Source: Clonostachys chloroleuca
Taxonomy: Eukaryota > Ascomycota > Sordariomycetes > Hypocreales > Bionectriaceae
Direction: 5' to 3'
Length of the DNA stretch: 64,000 nucleotides
Assembly (NCBI GenBank): GCA_037952775.1
Contig: JBANAY010000001.1
Span: 5,394,001-5,458,000, forward strand
The notes below the pieces were generated by a model. It worked only from the letters and a program-made list of their open reading frames with translations, searched no databases and was not told the origin of the DNA. The position numbers were made by a program, and so were the translations under genes. Shown here in pieces: positions 24,701-35,786 of this stretch (positions within the stretch are counted from its first letter, which is position 1; every line of letters starts with the position of its first letter).

Positions 24701-25395
24701 TTTTACTAGAGTTTATATAACTACTATAAGTATTATTTTATTAAATTTTATTTTAATAATAAAGAAATTATAAAGAATTTAATAAATTAATTAATTATTA
24801 AAAATATTATTTTAATATTTTAAATCTTTATATTTATTAATAAAATAAGTTTTCTAAATATTTTATTAAAATATTAGTAAATAGATTTAGAACTATTTTA
24901 TAATAATTTAAGTTTTTATTATATTTTTAATATTATATTCTTTTAGAGACTTTTTAATTAATTAATTATATTATTATTAATAATTATAATTTATCTTTAT
25001 AATAATTATTTCTTTAAAAACTAAAGTTTAAAATTCTTTTTAAATTTAATTTTTAAATTTATAAAATTATTAGAATTTATTATAAAGTTTTTATTTATTC
25101 TAAATAATAAATTAAAATTATTAAATTAGTTTTTAAAATTATTTTAGAATAAATTTTAATATTTTTAAACTTTAAAATCTATTAGATTTATAAATAGAAA
25201 GTTTAGATTATAATAAAACTTTTACTTCTATAATTATTTTTTTAATCTAGTAATTATTATTAGCTCTAATAGCTATTTATAATTATAATCTTATATAGAT
25301 TAATTTTATAGAAATCTTTTTAAAAAGTAAATTTATTAAAAAGCTCTATATAAAGTTTTTTAAAAGTCTAAAGAAAGAAAAGCTCTAAATTACTT

Positions 25396-25813
25396 ACTTC
25401 CCACTTATCATATAGACAAAGCTACCTTAGGTACGTAGTTATCATATGATACTACGAGACGGGCCATCCGGATTAGGCAGTGGGAATTTACCGCCGGTTA
25501 ATATAAAGGTTCCACCAAATGCCGATTGAGGGTCTGAAATTGTATACTACCCAATGCGCTTGATACGTAGCCTTGATGCATCTCAATGAAACATTAAACG
25601 TTTTGCGCCTGCTATGATAACCTCGCGTCGCTAAACTGTCTTTCTAGCATTATCCATTCCTCCATTCACTTCAAATTTACCAAGGTAACGCCGACAAAGG
25701 TTTCGAACTCCTTCGGGTTTCTGTCCATTGACAAGACCGGGATATAGGCACCTGGAGCATGTCGGTTTCTCACCTGAGCAGCGAAGCTAGAGCAATGGTT
25801 TGTTAAGCGCATA
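25396..25813. other. Flank of the RIP block
   Basis: Normal base composition returns abruptly at about 25395. catatgatac is partly repeated near 25440. No gene is recognised. Confidence 0.4.
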
Positions 25814-26424
25814 CTAATCAATGACTGGTTGGCACTGGACGAAAATAATAATGACTGAAACAAAGGCAAGAATAAGTTGGACGACGACCACTCCTCGTAA
25901 AATGGTGCGGGACACGGTTTCGGTATGTCCAACCAGTCGTTCGATGAGGACCAAGATAGCGAGATTCGGAAGACTATAAGCCAAGATGTTGAATGCTGAG
26001 TGCCTCTGCATATTAGCATTTCCGCTTTCACGTTCCGAAGGAAAGGAAAGGGTCTTGGCTCACGGTATCCAAGGACTTGCAGCTTCTTCGTCATGACCAT
26101 TCCAGCTAGGCCCCCTGGTTGAGACTGTACGTCTGCCGTGTGCTTTCCTAATCCCAAATCGACAGAAGCTTGAATAAGACCTGAGGCGACAATACTAGCC
26201 AGCTATTACAACTTGAGCTCTTAGTTCTTGCTTGTTGTAGATGTGGGAATCCTTACCAGTGGCAGGAAAATCATCAAATCATCCCAGGCAGGCCGCCGAA
26301 GCTCAAATGTCGTTGTATAGATCTTACCAAAGACGGTCACAATAGCGAAGCTCGTGAGAATCCAAGCGACGAGACTCAGCTCGAGCTTCTTGGACCCGCC
26401 GACCACAGCCTCAGAAGTGTCCAT
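25814..26424 (-). pseudogene. N-terminal half of a fungal rhodopsin-like integral membrane protein
   Basis: From ATG 26424, exon 1 reads LELSLVAWILTSFAIVTVFG...RRPAWDDLMIFLPL. A clean intron follows (GTAAGG at 26256, acceptor TAG at 26213), then LASIVASGLIQASVDLGLGK. Later the segment SAFNILAYSLPNLAILVLIE and VVVVQLILAFVSVIIIFVQC-QPV appears. This is the start of the large fungal seven-helix 'rhodopsin domain' family: helix 1, the WDD motif after it, helices 2-4 and the QC-xP motif. The frame stops right after QPVID; helices 5-7 are missing here. The intron between KKLQ and RHSAFN cannot be placed cleanly, which also suggests damage. The matching C-terminal part lies on the opposite strand at 27166-27595. 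Confidence 0.6.
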
Positions 26425-26598
26425 GGCAATAACTTGGGAACAAAATGGGAAGTATGCTGCCAGGAAGAGCGTCCGAACGGTTCATATTTGACAAAGGCGG
26501 GGCCTTTTCTTCACTTGTCATCTGTGCCTTAAAAAAATACCACTCAGCCAGGAATTCCACAGTAATATCGTAACAAGGGGCTATCTGGGAAATTTCGG

Positions 26599-27165
26599 AT
26601 GCTGATAACAAGGGGCAGATGCTCGATCGTCGGTGACCCCTTATGCATTCGTGCATACGGATACTCCTTGTCCGGATGCCTAGAGATCGCTGTCAACACC
26701 CAGCTCTTCCAGCATGTTCGTGATGCTGGTGAAGGCATCAGCACGGACGCTCTCGCCGAGAAGACTGGCATCACTGTTCCCGTTCTCGTGCGCATCATGA
26801 GGCATTTCGTTGCCAGTAGCGTTGTCAAGTTCTCAAAGTCCAAGGGGTGGCAGCCAACCGAGCTCTCCAAGGCCCTAGCTGCCGAGAACTACCAGCACAG
26901 TATCTTGTTTTGCCAGCGAGCTGCCACCTCCTTCAAGGGCTTCCCAGAGCATTTCAAGTCTGCCGGGTACAAGCCTCCCGGTCTCACTAATGGGCCGTTC
27001 CAGTCTGCTCACAAGACTGATCTCCCATTCTTCCACTGGCTTGGTGCTACTCCTCCATTTGTCGACTATTTTGCTTCTTTCATGTCTGTGTACCGTGCCA
27101 GCTAACTAGACTGGTGGCAGTTCTACCCCGTTGCCGAGAGTCTCACCGTGGGATTTGACAAGTGG
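26599..27165 (+). pseudogene. O-methyltransferase N-terminal fragment
   Basis: The frame gives the dimerisation/winged-helix half of a plant-type (COMT-like) fungal O-methyltransferase: LEIAVNTQLFQHVRDAGEGI, LAEKTGITVPVLVRIMRHF, GWQPTELSKALA, GPFQSAHKTDLPFFHWLGAT, FASFMSVYRAS. A TAA stops the frame at 27103. The same frame continues LDWWQFYPVAESLTVGFD, which in intact enzymes leads straight into the SAM-binding GGG motif. No SAM-binding domain follows; the sequence changes into the rhodopsin-like tail. It is a broken, truncated gene, not an enzyme. Confidence 0.65.
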
Positions 27166-27595
27166 TTTGACTCTCGTTTCTGCAATCTTTACCGTCGTCA
27201 AGCAACATATCTGCCTCTGCTTAATGACCGAGTTGATCCACGTAGGTCAAATATTCACTTGAAGGGTTGACCTCAACTAACGTTTAATAGCGTACAATGT
27301 TGTGATCCTTGGTGTTTGGGGCCTTATCGAGCAAAACGTCGTCATCATGGCGGCGAGCATTCCGACTCTTCGACCGTTTTTCCGCCATATCAGGAAGAAG
27401 GGACCTTTTACGACCCCTACAAGCTATATCCGGAGCGGGAACAATACGAAAGAACGAAGAACCTCGGTGTCGGAGCTACCACTGGAACAGATGAAGGTCA
27501 ATATGGCTCGGGGAAGCAGGCGAAGCTTTGAGATGCACAACTCGTCAGAGGAGCTCCACGAGGAGGAGCGACCACAGGCCGCGGCACGTTGGTAA
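27166..27595 (+). pseudogene. C-terminal piece of a rhodopsin-like integral membrane protein
   Basis: RRQATYLPLLNDRVDP precedes an intron with donor GTAGGT at 27242 and acceptor AATAG near 27290. YNVVILGVWGLIEQNVVIMA and ASIPTLRPFF then follow, the hallmark last helix and IPTLRP motif of fungal rhodopsin-domain proteins, then a charged cytoplasmic tail to the stop at 27593. It complements the N-terminal half found on the opposite strand at 25814-26424. It is fused directly behind the methyltransferase fragment and has no start of its own. Confidence 0.6.
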
Positions 27596-28138
27596 TGATA
27601 TTGTACACCACCTTTGCCTTCTGAACAGGATGAGGACAAGTTTTTATAGACTCGCACACCGATTACAACATATGACTGATGTGTACCGCGTCTTACTTCT
27701 CAACCCACGATACTTTTTCATATTGATAATAGAGCCTATGTGGTTTTGATATTAACGAGCCTTTCCACTGAGAGACCCTTTTCAATCACTAGCGTTGGCC
27801 CAAGGGACACAGGTTGCGCCTCCCGGTATTCAATCACTTCATGCACTGGCTGCTTCAACCTTTGGATTGTCTGCACACTTGATGTTGTGATCTTTACCAC
27901 CGGTATAGGAAGATAATCCAATCTCTTTACAACTCTCAACACTGATAGAAACTGTAATAACACGGCTTTCGTGATAGGAATAGGTATTATATTCTATCCC
28001 TCCCGATATGGACTGTGGGCATCTCATACAGCAATTATATCATTTTTAACTAAACAGGTTACCGCATTATGTATATGCTTAAGTTGACGCCGATGAACAA
28101 ACTGCACCTTCACGAATACTCCGAACCACAATCCCGCC
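27596..28138. other. Intergenic between rhodopsin-like tail and Zn2Cys6 gene
   Basis: Convergent 3' ends. No recognised gene or repeat. Confidence 0.45.
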
Positions 28139-30251
28139 TCATATTTCTTCACCACCAGGCCGAAGCCAATCAAAGGTATCCAGAAGGTCAAAGTTAAAGT
28201 CCAGCTGCATGGGATATCCCCAGTCCACTGACTCCAACATCTCTCCCCCGACTCTCTCATCAGGCGCATTTAAGTGCTCGTCTAGCACTCTCTGAATAAT
28301 CAATTTGGAATCCGCGCACAAGGTCCCATTCGGGGCCGAGGGCCGCATCCAGTCCAGAAAAGCAACGACAAGGCTCAGCTTCTGAATAATGCTTGAGCGA
28401 GTCAAACGTGCGTCTTTGGGATGTGAGCGCTTGAACGTTGGGCGGAGGAGTTCCACGCACAAAACACCAGCGGCGGGGACCGCATATGAGATGAACTGGG
28501 AGAGAAGGGAGGTCAGAATAATCTTCGCTTTCAAGAAAGAGTGACTCACCAGCCAACCGGCATGCCTTTGACGTTGGCCAGCCGATCGATCTCTTTGGTT
28601 CAAGCAGAGCGTCATGGCCAGCATGTCAAAGCTCGTTATGAGCAGGTCTCCTGAGTCCGGGTATCCGTGCCGAAGCAGAAGCCTTTGAATAAGAAACAAG
28701 CTCTGCACATGCTCTAATCTTAGAAGTATCTTCCCGAAGCGTTGATCGTCCATCGTATCCGGCTGCTCGAGATCCTGTGGTGAGTACTTGAACCACGCTG
28801 GCAGCTGATTGTCGAACGCCGAGTGTTTTGCTTCTAGTGACCTACGGGGCAGAGTATTAGTCCGTGTATTGGTTAACGAGCAGCACGAAAGCTTACAACA
28901 GCTGATCAATCGTCACAAGGTTGGGATCTCCAAGAGCAATCTCAATCAACTCGTCGCGGATGAAAGATCCTAGATAGCGGGCCCGGATGAGTGTCGATGA
29001 ATAAAGCCGCCCCTTCGTGTTCCAGCCATTGGCGTCCAGAGCCCGAACAGCCTGTTCAAGCGCTATAGGATCTGCGGCCAGCTCCTCATCCGAAAGATCC
29101 AGGAGCAACGGCGTTTTGCAGAACCGGCGGCTGATCAGCGGCGGCCTCCCAGTGAAACAGACGAAAAGCTTGTCGCTGATGAATGTTTGCGCGAACAGGC
29201 GACGCTTATACTCTGAGCACAGCGAAGGTTTGTAATCCGCCGAACTCTGCTGAGCGTGCAGCCCGAGATATGTCGCCATGGTCACGTTGAGGCCATGCAA
29301 CAGCGAAGAGCAATACGTGCCGTCGCCGTCGACGACGGTATGCAAGGCCGATTGTCTGCGGCAGATATCAACAAGCACGTCGTTTCCATCGCAGAGGTAC
29401 CGAGATATCTCGATACAGTAGTCCACAGAAGTCCGACAAGTTTCATGGGATTCCTTACCGTCCTTCCAAGCTACTCGCCGAGTGAGCGGGGAGTCGACGG
29501 GATCGGACACGCGGTTCATGTGTAACCAGAGAATGCCGAGAGCTTCCCACCTGAGACTCGCACCGCAGAACTGGTCTAGAAACTCACTGGAACTGCTAGT
29601 GACGTCTCGCCAAGGCTGCACAGTGTTATGACAAAGGATTTCTGCGATAGAATTCAGCGTGACTACCTCGTCCTCGGCGGCGAAGGTTTCGAATAACGAG
29701 TTGATGGACGCGATGATGCGGTCCACCGCGATATGCATAAACCCAGTTGACGCAAACGAGGGATCCTTGAACACCATCTGCTCGTTAGCCTGTCCTGGTA
29801 GGGTCTGCAGCACGTAAATGGCCATCTCTCTCAAAGGAGCCGGCAGCTTCTCAAATGAGACGAACTGGCGCGTCAAGCGGTCGAGGCGACCATAAGTGGG
29901 CGTTGGCCCGCTGGCGAGCGAGAGCGTGCCAATTGTTTCATTCAAGACGCTGTTGTAGCTGATTTCCCCCAGGTACCCAGTGCCTATCCTTGTTGGGTTG
30001 TCTATCGACTGCTGCTGATACTGCGAGATCGAGGACAGGGCTGAACCCGGCGTGTCTGGCTGAGATGGATTCCGCGACGGGACGCCAAGAGGCCGAGGAG
30101 TAGATTGCGAATAGACGCATCGGGCGCTCTGCTCCCGCCTCTGACATCTCAAGCATACTGGTCGTGTGTGATCGCACGCGACTTTTCGAGATCTACATGG
30201 GTCACAAGCAGCCGGACGGCCATTCCGGCGACGGTGCGAGTTGGATGCCAT
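28139..30251 (-). CDS. Zn2Cys6 fungal-specific transcription factor
   Basis: Three exons (30251-28897, 28841-28550, 28495-28139) give 667 residues with frame kept throughout. Donors are GTAAGC and GTGAGT, acceptors CGTAG and CCCAG. The second intron is 54 bp without a stop, so retention would also stay in frame. Residues 16-45 form the binuclear zinc cluster CDPCRSRKVACDHTRPVCLR-C with the sixth Cys at 45. The central region has the fungal regulatory (middle homology) features: LRWEALGILWLHMNRV, YLGLHAQQ, RRLFAQTFISDKLFVCFTGR and PPLISRRFC. It is a nuclear DNA-binding regulator; the target is unknown. It is divergently separated by about 400 bases from the DJ-1-like gene's 3' end. Confidence 0.9.
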
Positions 30252-30640
30252 GAGTCGCGGTGAAACGACTCTTCCTTTGTTGAGAGTACTGAAGTAGTAG
30301 GATTCGAAGGCTCGGTGATGACTCTTGCTTCGCGTCCGAGTTCGGTTCTGACAAACGGCCGGGATCAGGATGGGACTGGTAATCGTGATTTGACCAATAG
30401 AAACTTGATATTCAAACTTTCTCAGCCAGTCAGCCTGCCTTACAGCGACTACAGGTTGAAATAGCGGATAATAAATACATGGAGAGGCCTATATCCGGAC
30501 CCACGTTCGCAATCCTTCAGCGAGGTTGTCATCTGTTGGCAGCATCAAAGTCCTGATCCTGAACGCATCAATATCTCTAGGGCTGTTTCGGTACTAAAAG
30601 TCGGGCTGACGTAGACCTTCGGCATTAGTTCCCGCTGTGT

Positions 30641-31458
30641 CTAGCGCCGCTTTGCGAAGAAACCTAAGACGATGTTCCAGACAATGCCTAATGTAAAGCC
30701 GACCTGGCTTTCGGCAAACTCTTTGGGCCTGTCACCTACGTCTGCCATCTTGCAAGCCAACTCAACGACTGCGGAGGGAAAGTGTTTCGATGAACGAGCA
30801 TATGCTGCAACCAGGTCATTCCCATTCGTGATGCCTCCTAGATCGAACGGTTAGAAAAAGAGGCTTGGGGACAGCTTCAAGTACAGAGGAAGGGTAAAAA
30901 TGAAAACTGCGTACCGCTCGACCAAAAATTTCCATCCTGGACCCATCTGTATTTCTCGCCAACAAATGTTGCTGTCGGGTACATCTTCTTCAGCGCATCT
31001 TGTAAGCCTCTTGGGCCGCACACTGTCCGGCCGTCCAGTAAGCCGGCAGAGCCACAGAGGTAAATTCCAGTACACACACTAAGGACATCGGTGTTTGCGC
31101 TTTTTGAGTGGCCGAGCAGAAAGTCTAAGATGGGCTTGTCCCATTTAGCTTCCGGATCGGGGCCAGGAACCAAGACAATGTCGAGTTTCCCAGGCTGCAC
31201 ATCAGTGTGAGTGATGTCGTGTGTTGCTCGAACTGTCATGTTGGACGACAGTGCAACCATCTGATCGTTAGCCGCAGGCGCGGTAATATAAAATATGCTA
31301 ACACTGGGCGCGATGTCTGCAATGTATGAAGGCAGTAGAGTGAGGAGTGAAAGATACTCCTTGCTCATCATGTGCAAGACATCGACGCAGGCGAGGTCGA
31401 GAAGCTGCGTGTCTCCGGGTATGAAAACCCCAAGTCGAATGCTCGTTTTGCTAGACAT
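30641..31458 (-). CDS. DJ-1/PfpI (ThiJ) superfamily protein
   Basis: Two exons (31458-30915 and 30837-30641) encode 246 residues. Donor GTACGC and acceptor CTAG join WSSG to GITNGNDLVAAY. Features: GVFIPGDTQLLDLACVDVLH at the start, LDIVLVPGPDP, then VLSVCTGIYLCGSAGLLDGR with the nucleophile-elbow Cys (SVCTG), then GPRGLQDALKKMYP. The tail LVAAYARSS-x-FPSAVVEL matches fungal isonitrile-hydratase-like/PfpI proteins. Expected role: cysteine-dependent hydrolase/glyoxalase-like or stress-related protein in the cytosol. The start was set at the ATG coding MSSKTS; the frame extends four codons upstream without an ATG. Confidence 0.88.
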
Positions 31459-32234
31459 TTTGCAACGCAATAAGTAATAACCACGATTAAAATTGTTAAA
31501 ATGGATTACTGAGAGGTGGATGTGAAATGTAGAGTTGATTCAAAGTGCTCACAGAAGAGCGAGACGCTTTGGCTTAAGGAGGCTCAAAGTCTCCGGAAAA
31601 TCGGGTCGACGGGGCATCTTCTCTCCTGTTGCCGAATCCCATCGGGTGTCCGGTCGAGATATATCATACATTTCTCGGTGCATTCAAGACAGTTCACAGA
31701 CTAGTTTGCCATCTGCAACCACATTCCGCGCGAGGACTGTATCCAGATGATAAAGGCCCCATCCGAGTCTGAGAAACAATTGAGGACATCAGCTGAAAGT
31801 GGTTTTTTTTTATATTGAACCAGGGGCTGCATCAAAGCGAACTATACTTGAACCATGCCTTTAGTTGTGTATACCTTGTGATAATAAGATACCAGCTTAA
31901 GCATAACGAGGGAGAGGGACGCGCCTGAAATACAGGCTGACTTAAGCATCGCCTGGAAGTCAGTAATTGAAAAAAATAGATTAAAAAGACAAACTATGCG
32001 ACTTTGGATCTATTCGCATTTCGGCTTTCAGCTCATCTCACAGCCAAGCCTCACAACACTACAGTGTATGACTCACTCGGAATCTCTGCCTGTTTAAGAA
32101 AGGTGAGCCATGATGAGTCTTCCAGGCATCACCTCTTAGAAATGGACAATAAATGAGAGATAGACCATCATAGCAACGGTAAATGGCCGAATTGCTTCAT
32201 TCTTTCATGAGTAGCTGCGCCCACTGTCAACGAA
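31459..32234. other. Divergent intergenic region
   Basis: It lies between the divergent DJ-1-like and F-box/ankyrin genes. There is a T-rich tract at 31803-31812 and otherwise no recognised signal. Small plus-strand open frames have no family resemblance. Confidence 0.5.
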
Positions 32235-33958
32235 ATGGCTTCTCTTCTGGAAAACCTGCCGAATGAAATTATGCTTCATATTTTCAGACACATCAATCCA
32301 AGAGATATCGACGCGACGCAGGCAAGGCTTCTCAAGTGTAGCAAGGCTCTTCGTCGACGCTTTGAGCCGTGGCTGTACTCTTCACAAGAGTCTCGTGACA
32401 GAATCGTACGCCTGGCATGTATCCACGGGTTCAACGAGACAATCAAGCTGGCTGTCGGTACTTACAATGCATCACCTAGCACTGTCACCATATGGCAGAG
32501 AAATAGCAAACCCGCTAGGCCTCTTAAGATCCTCACACTCCACCTTGCGACCAAGAAAATGAAATCGGATACCTTTGAGCTCCTCTTGAAGCTTGGGGCT
32601 AAAGTCGACGTTGGGGAGGTCAACCCGGTTGTGGCAGCTTCGCAAATCTCTCGTATCCTCAAGGCTTTGCAGATTGACCATGCGAAGATGCTGCACCCAT
32701 TTTTCACATCAGGCACTGCTGGACAAGTGCAGCACCTCTGCGTGGCAGACCATTGCCTCGTGCCGGCCATCGTCAACAAAGCGTCTGCCGAAACTATCCA
32801 GTTGCTCCTCGACAATGGAGCCAACCCTAACCGACTCGAAACTGGTGACGTTCGGATGAATGCACTCTCTGCAGCAGTCAAAGTCGGAGCGATGGACGTT
32901 TTTACGCTGCTATTAGACAGGGGCGCTGAAATGAATGTGAAAGGGACTTTATCTCAGGGGAAATCTATATTCGAAGTTCCCGTCCTTGCTGCTGCTCAAA
33001 CCATGGCAGACTTGCAATCGGTAGAAATGCTAAGCTTTGTATTGACCATGGCGGTTCCCTCGACGTCAACCTCCGCTTTCAGCATCGACATTCAACGACA
33101 TTCATGACCGTCCTGCTCGCCTATCTGGACGCCATAGCTGACTGGCGGGTCACCTTTAGACTTTCCCCGGTTCAGGCAGTCTCTTTTATTCTACATCATC
33201 TTGGCCATGAACAGAGCGGTTATAGGCGCACGGAAGGGGCGAAACCTGGACTGGATCGTCTTCTCATTGGCCAAATCCTGGAGATTCTTATTCGGAAATG
33301 GGGAGTCAAGTATTTGGAAGTGGACGAATTTTTCCACTTAATCAAGCTCCTTGTGGTTGAGTCGAGCAAGTTCCACCACGACATTCTCGATTCTTTGTTA
33401 TGCATGAGTGTCTCAAACCTTCTTACCCCAGTTGCATCCTCGCGTTGGTTAGAGGTGTTGAGCATTCTTTTCCAGTGCCGGGATCACACTGAAATGGGAA
33501 AACTACTTTATCAGTTCATTTTATACTGTGAGGATTCCAAATATACAATTCACCCAGAAAATGTAGAAATTCTCGTCGACCATCTGGTCCAGTCAGGGGC
33601 TGATATCAATTTCAGTCCGCATGAAGATATATCTTCATGCCCAGTTCTTCACGCTGTTTGTGACAAGATAGACAGAGAAACCAGACAGATGGAAGAGGAA
33701 AGACTTATATTCTTTGGATGGCAATACGAGATAAATTCAAGATCTTGGTTACTCGACATGATTGTTCGCAAGGGCGGAGATGCCACATTGCAGTTCAATG
33801 GACAAACCGCGCTTGACCGGCTCCGACGTACACGGCACCATCACGTCGAAACCAGGCTTTACATTTCAAATCTAACTGGCTACTTGAACTATCCGGGAGG
33901 AGTTATGGATGGCCTAGAGGACTTTGTCGAATTTTCCAGATTATTCTCCGATGAATAA
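32235..33958 (+). pseudogene. F-box / ankyrin-like protein split by a one-base deletion
   Basis: ATG 32235 starts an F-box (LLENLPNEIMLHIFRHINPR) followed by ankyrin-like units: LACIHGFNETIKLAVG, FELLLKLGAKVDVG, ETIQLLLDNGANPNR, AAVKVGAMDVFTLLLDRGAE. Near 33042 the frame must drop one base. The next frame reads DHGGSLDVNLRFQH upstream of 33104 and continues to 33958 with LVDHLVQSGADIN and LLDMIVRKGGDATLQ. With one base restored the product would be about 575 residues. No intron signals lie at the junction. F-box proteins recruit substrates to SCF ubiquitin ligases through Skp1; ankyrins would bind the target. Frameshift or sequence error cannot be separated here. Confidence 0.75.
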
Positions 33959-34655
33959 TTCAACTAGGATTTTCTTCTACGCACAGATAGGGTTGCATTG
34001 TAATAATCAATATTCGAAGCTACCTCTTCTAAATGAGATGAATGTATTCATTTATACCTGCTTTGTAGAGTCAGAAATCCAGATCTGTCTCTTTTATCCC
34101 ATACCACTCTCTACATGCGGTGGTTATCATCATCTTCATGGGCAAAAGTCATGCTGTTGTTGGGTACAGTGCTTGAAAGGTTAATGATTGGGCTGACACT
34201 TTCCGGCTTTGACAACCATTAATCCTAAGACACCGAGGGTGTACCAAATATCGACGAGGTGTTCAAGATATAGATACATCCTACTGTAAACAAAGAGCCG
34301 TGTGGTGATCTAGAAAGACTACTTTAAAGAAATGATGTGCATTTGACTCACTGAAGGCAAGGAAATCGGCATGTTGAATTAAGGACACAAGTCAATGTGT
34401 CCTGGAGAATATTCTTAATTAAGTTCCGAGCCATATCCTACACCATTCATATGACAACACCCATGTATTTGCCAACTGATAGTTCCTTATTCACTCTGTC
34501 ATTCTCTCAGTGGCAATCGCGAGGTTTAGTCAAGAATTCCCACCGTTAGGTTGAGCATAATTAATTCCCCGACTAATAAGACAAGGAACTGCTTCAAATC
34601 CCAATAAGGAGCCTGTTGAGATGACCATATCTGTCCCTTCACAACGCATTGTTGT
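33959..34655. other. Convergent intergenic region
   Basis: It lies between the tail-to-tail F-box/ankyrin and Ras-like/ankyrin genes. No recognised genes or repeats are seen. Confidence 0.5.
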
Positions 34656-35786
34656 TTATCGTCTATGGCTGGGCAGTTCAAAACGCCGTCTGATGCTGGG
34701 ATGCCGTCTTCTGGTAACTGCCTGCAGCACGGTCCCGTAATAGTCCGCGGGGATGTCCAGACTGGCACCATGTTCGAGCAAAAGCTCGACGACTTCGTTC
34801 TGGTCACGTACCGCCGCAATGCTCAACGCTGTGCCGCTCATGGGGGCAACTCGGTCAATCAGCGCGCCCCTATCAAGCAGCAACTTGACGATGTCTTTAT
34901 GACCTCGAGCTGCGGCCAAGTGCAGTGGAAGAAATCCTTCAGAATCAGGTGTGTGTATCTCCGCGCCGCCTAAGATTAATCGCCGAGCAATACACACCTC
35001 GTCGGCTGAGAGGGCTTCCATCAAGGTAAAGTGTTCATTCTGATGAGATTGCATCGAGCCCTTCAACTTCTTGTCCCTTAATTTTTTGATAGCTGATGTA
35101 GCCCAGGATTGGACAGCCGTGCGTACACCATAGACTGAAATCGGCTCTGGCGTTGAGCACGGTTGGTCCCCAATTTGAGCTAACAGTTTGTAATCTCGTA
35201 TGTTCTGGACCAGGTCGTGGAAGAAGATTTCGATAGGAGACTGGTCCGCCACAGTGAACTCCACGAACTTAACCCCAAGCTGTGCACCAAGAGCGATTCC
35301 CTCCTCTGTCGAGACTGTTCTCGAATCTCTCATTTCAGGTATACTGCCCGCTAGTATCATGGGCATCGGTGGTATTCGGTGTTGATGCCAAAAACGCCGG
35401 CTTGGATCGAGCTCTCTCCGCAGTCGCTCAATCGCGTCGTACTCTTCCCGCACTCTTTTGAACGTGCTTCGGCTCGTAACACTATACACGAGTAGCACAG
35501 CATCAGCATCCCGGATGAACTCTTCAGATAACGGCTTAGAGCCGCCAGGGGGCGCAGAAAGGTTCTCCGACATGAATGCTTCCGCTTCCGTGTCGCCTTG
35601 TACTCTATTGCCCGCAAGCTCTCCGACACCAGGTATACTTTCATCGGCCTTCCGTCTTGAAAAGTGGTGATTACAATAAGTAGTTATTGCGTCACCCTCG
35701 CCGACGCTGCCTAATGTCACGAGTAATAACCTCATTGGTCTTCTGGTCGCGGGAGACGACATTTTGACGGTGCGTTCAGTTTTCAT
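34656..35786 (-). CDS. Degenerate Ras-like GTPase domain fused to ankyrin repeats
   Basis: A single exon of 376 residues runs from ATG 35786; ATG 35762 is nearly as good. The N-terminal half keeps the Ras backbone (MRLLLVTLGSVGEGDAITTY; DADAVLLVYSVTSRSTFKRV; PPMPMILAGSIPE; RTVSTEEGIALGAQLGVKFV). The nucleotide-binding motifs are gone: the P-loop lacks GK(S/T) (GSVGEGDA), there is no DTAG, and NKxD is replaced by AGSIPE. The C-terminal half has ankyrin repeats (GFLPLHLAAARGHKDIVKLLL; GTALSIAAVRDQNEVVELLL). It is likely a pseudo-GTPase scaffold, or an eroding gene whose frame is still open. It has no CAAX box. The final residues after GTVLQAV are off-pattern for an ankyrin repeat, so the 3' end may be truncated. 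Confidence 0.7.
   Translation of the reverse strand: MKTERTVKMSSPATRRPMRLLLVTLGSVGEGDAITTYCNHHFSRRKADESIPGVGELAGNRVQGDTEAEAFMSENLSAPPGGSKPLSEEFIRDADAVLLVYSVTSRSTFKRVREEYDAIERLRRELDPSRRFWHQHRIPPMPMILAGSIPEMRDSRTVSTEEGIALGAQLGVKFVEFTVADQSPIEIFFHDLVQNIRDYKLLAQIGDQPCSTPEPISVYGVRTAVQSWATSAIKKLRDKKLKGSMQSHQNEHFTLMEALSADEVCIARRLILGGAEIHTPDSEGFLPLHLAAARGHKDIVKLLLDRGALIDRVAPMSGTALSIAAVRDQNEVVELLLEHGASLDIPADYYGTVLQAVTRRRHPSIRRRFELPSHRR

Larger units (their letters stand above)
12546..25395. repeat. RIP-mutated AT-rich block (about 12.8 kb)
   Basis: Almost the whole interval lacks CA, TG and CG dinucleotides while keeping CT, AC and GT, as expected when CpA/CpG have been converted to TpA on both strands over several cycles. 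No open frame of 60 codons exists from 11966 to 25665. Stop-riddled translations still show Ty3/gypsy polyprotein motifs (separate entries). GC-richer islands at 15030-15300 and 17146-17320 are later insertions. Both edges are sharp, within roughly 100 bases. Such blocks are normally silent heterochromatin. Confidence 0.95.

Noticed and set aside
12546..25395. Centromere or mitochondrial insertion as the cause of AT-richness
   Set aside because: Readable gypsy motifs and specific loss of CpA/TpG/CpG point to RIP of retrotransposons.
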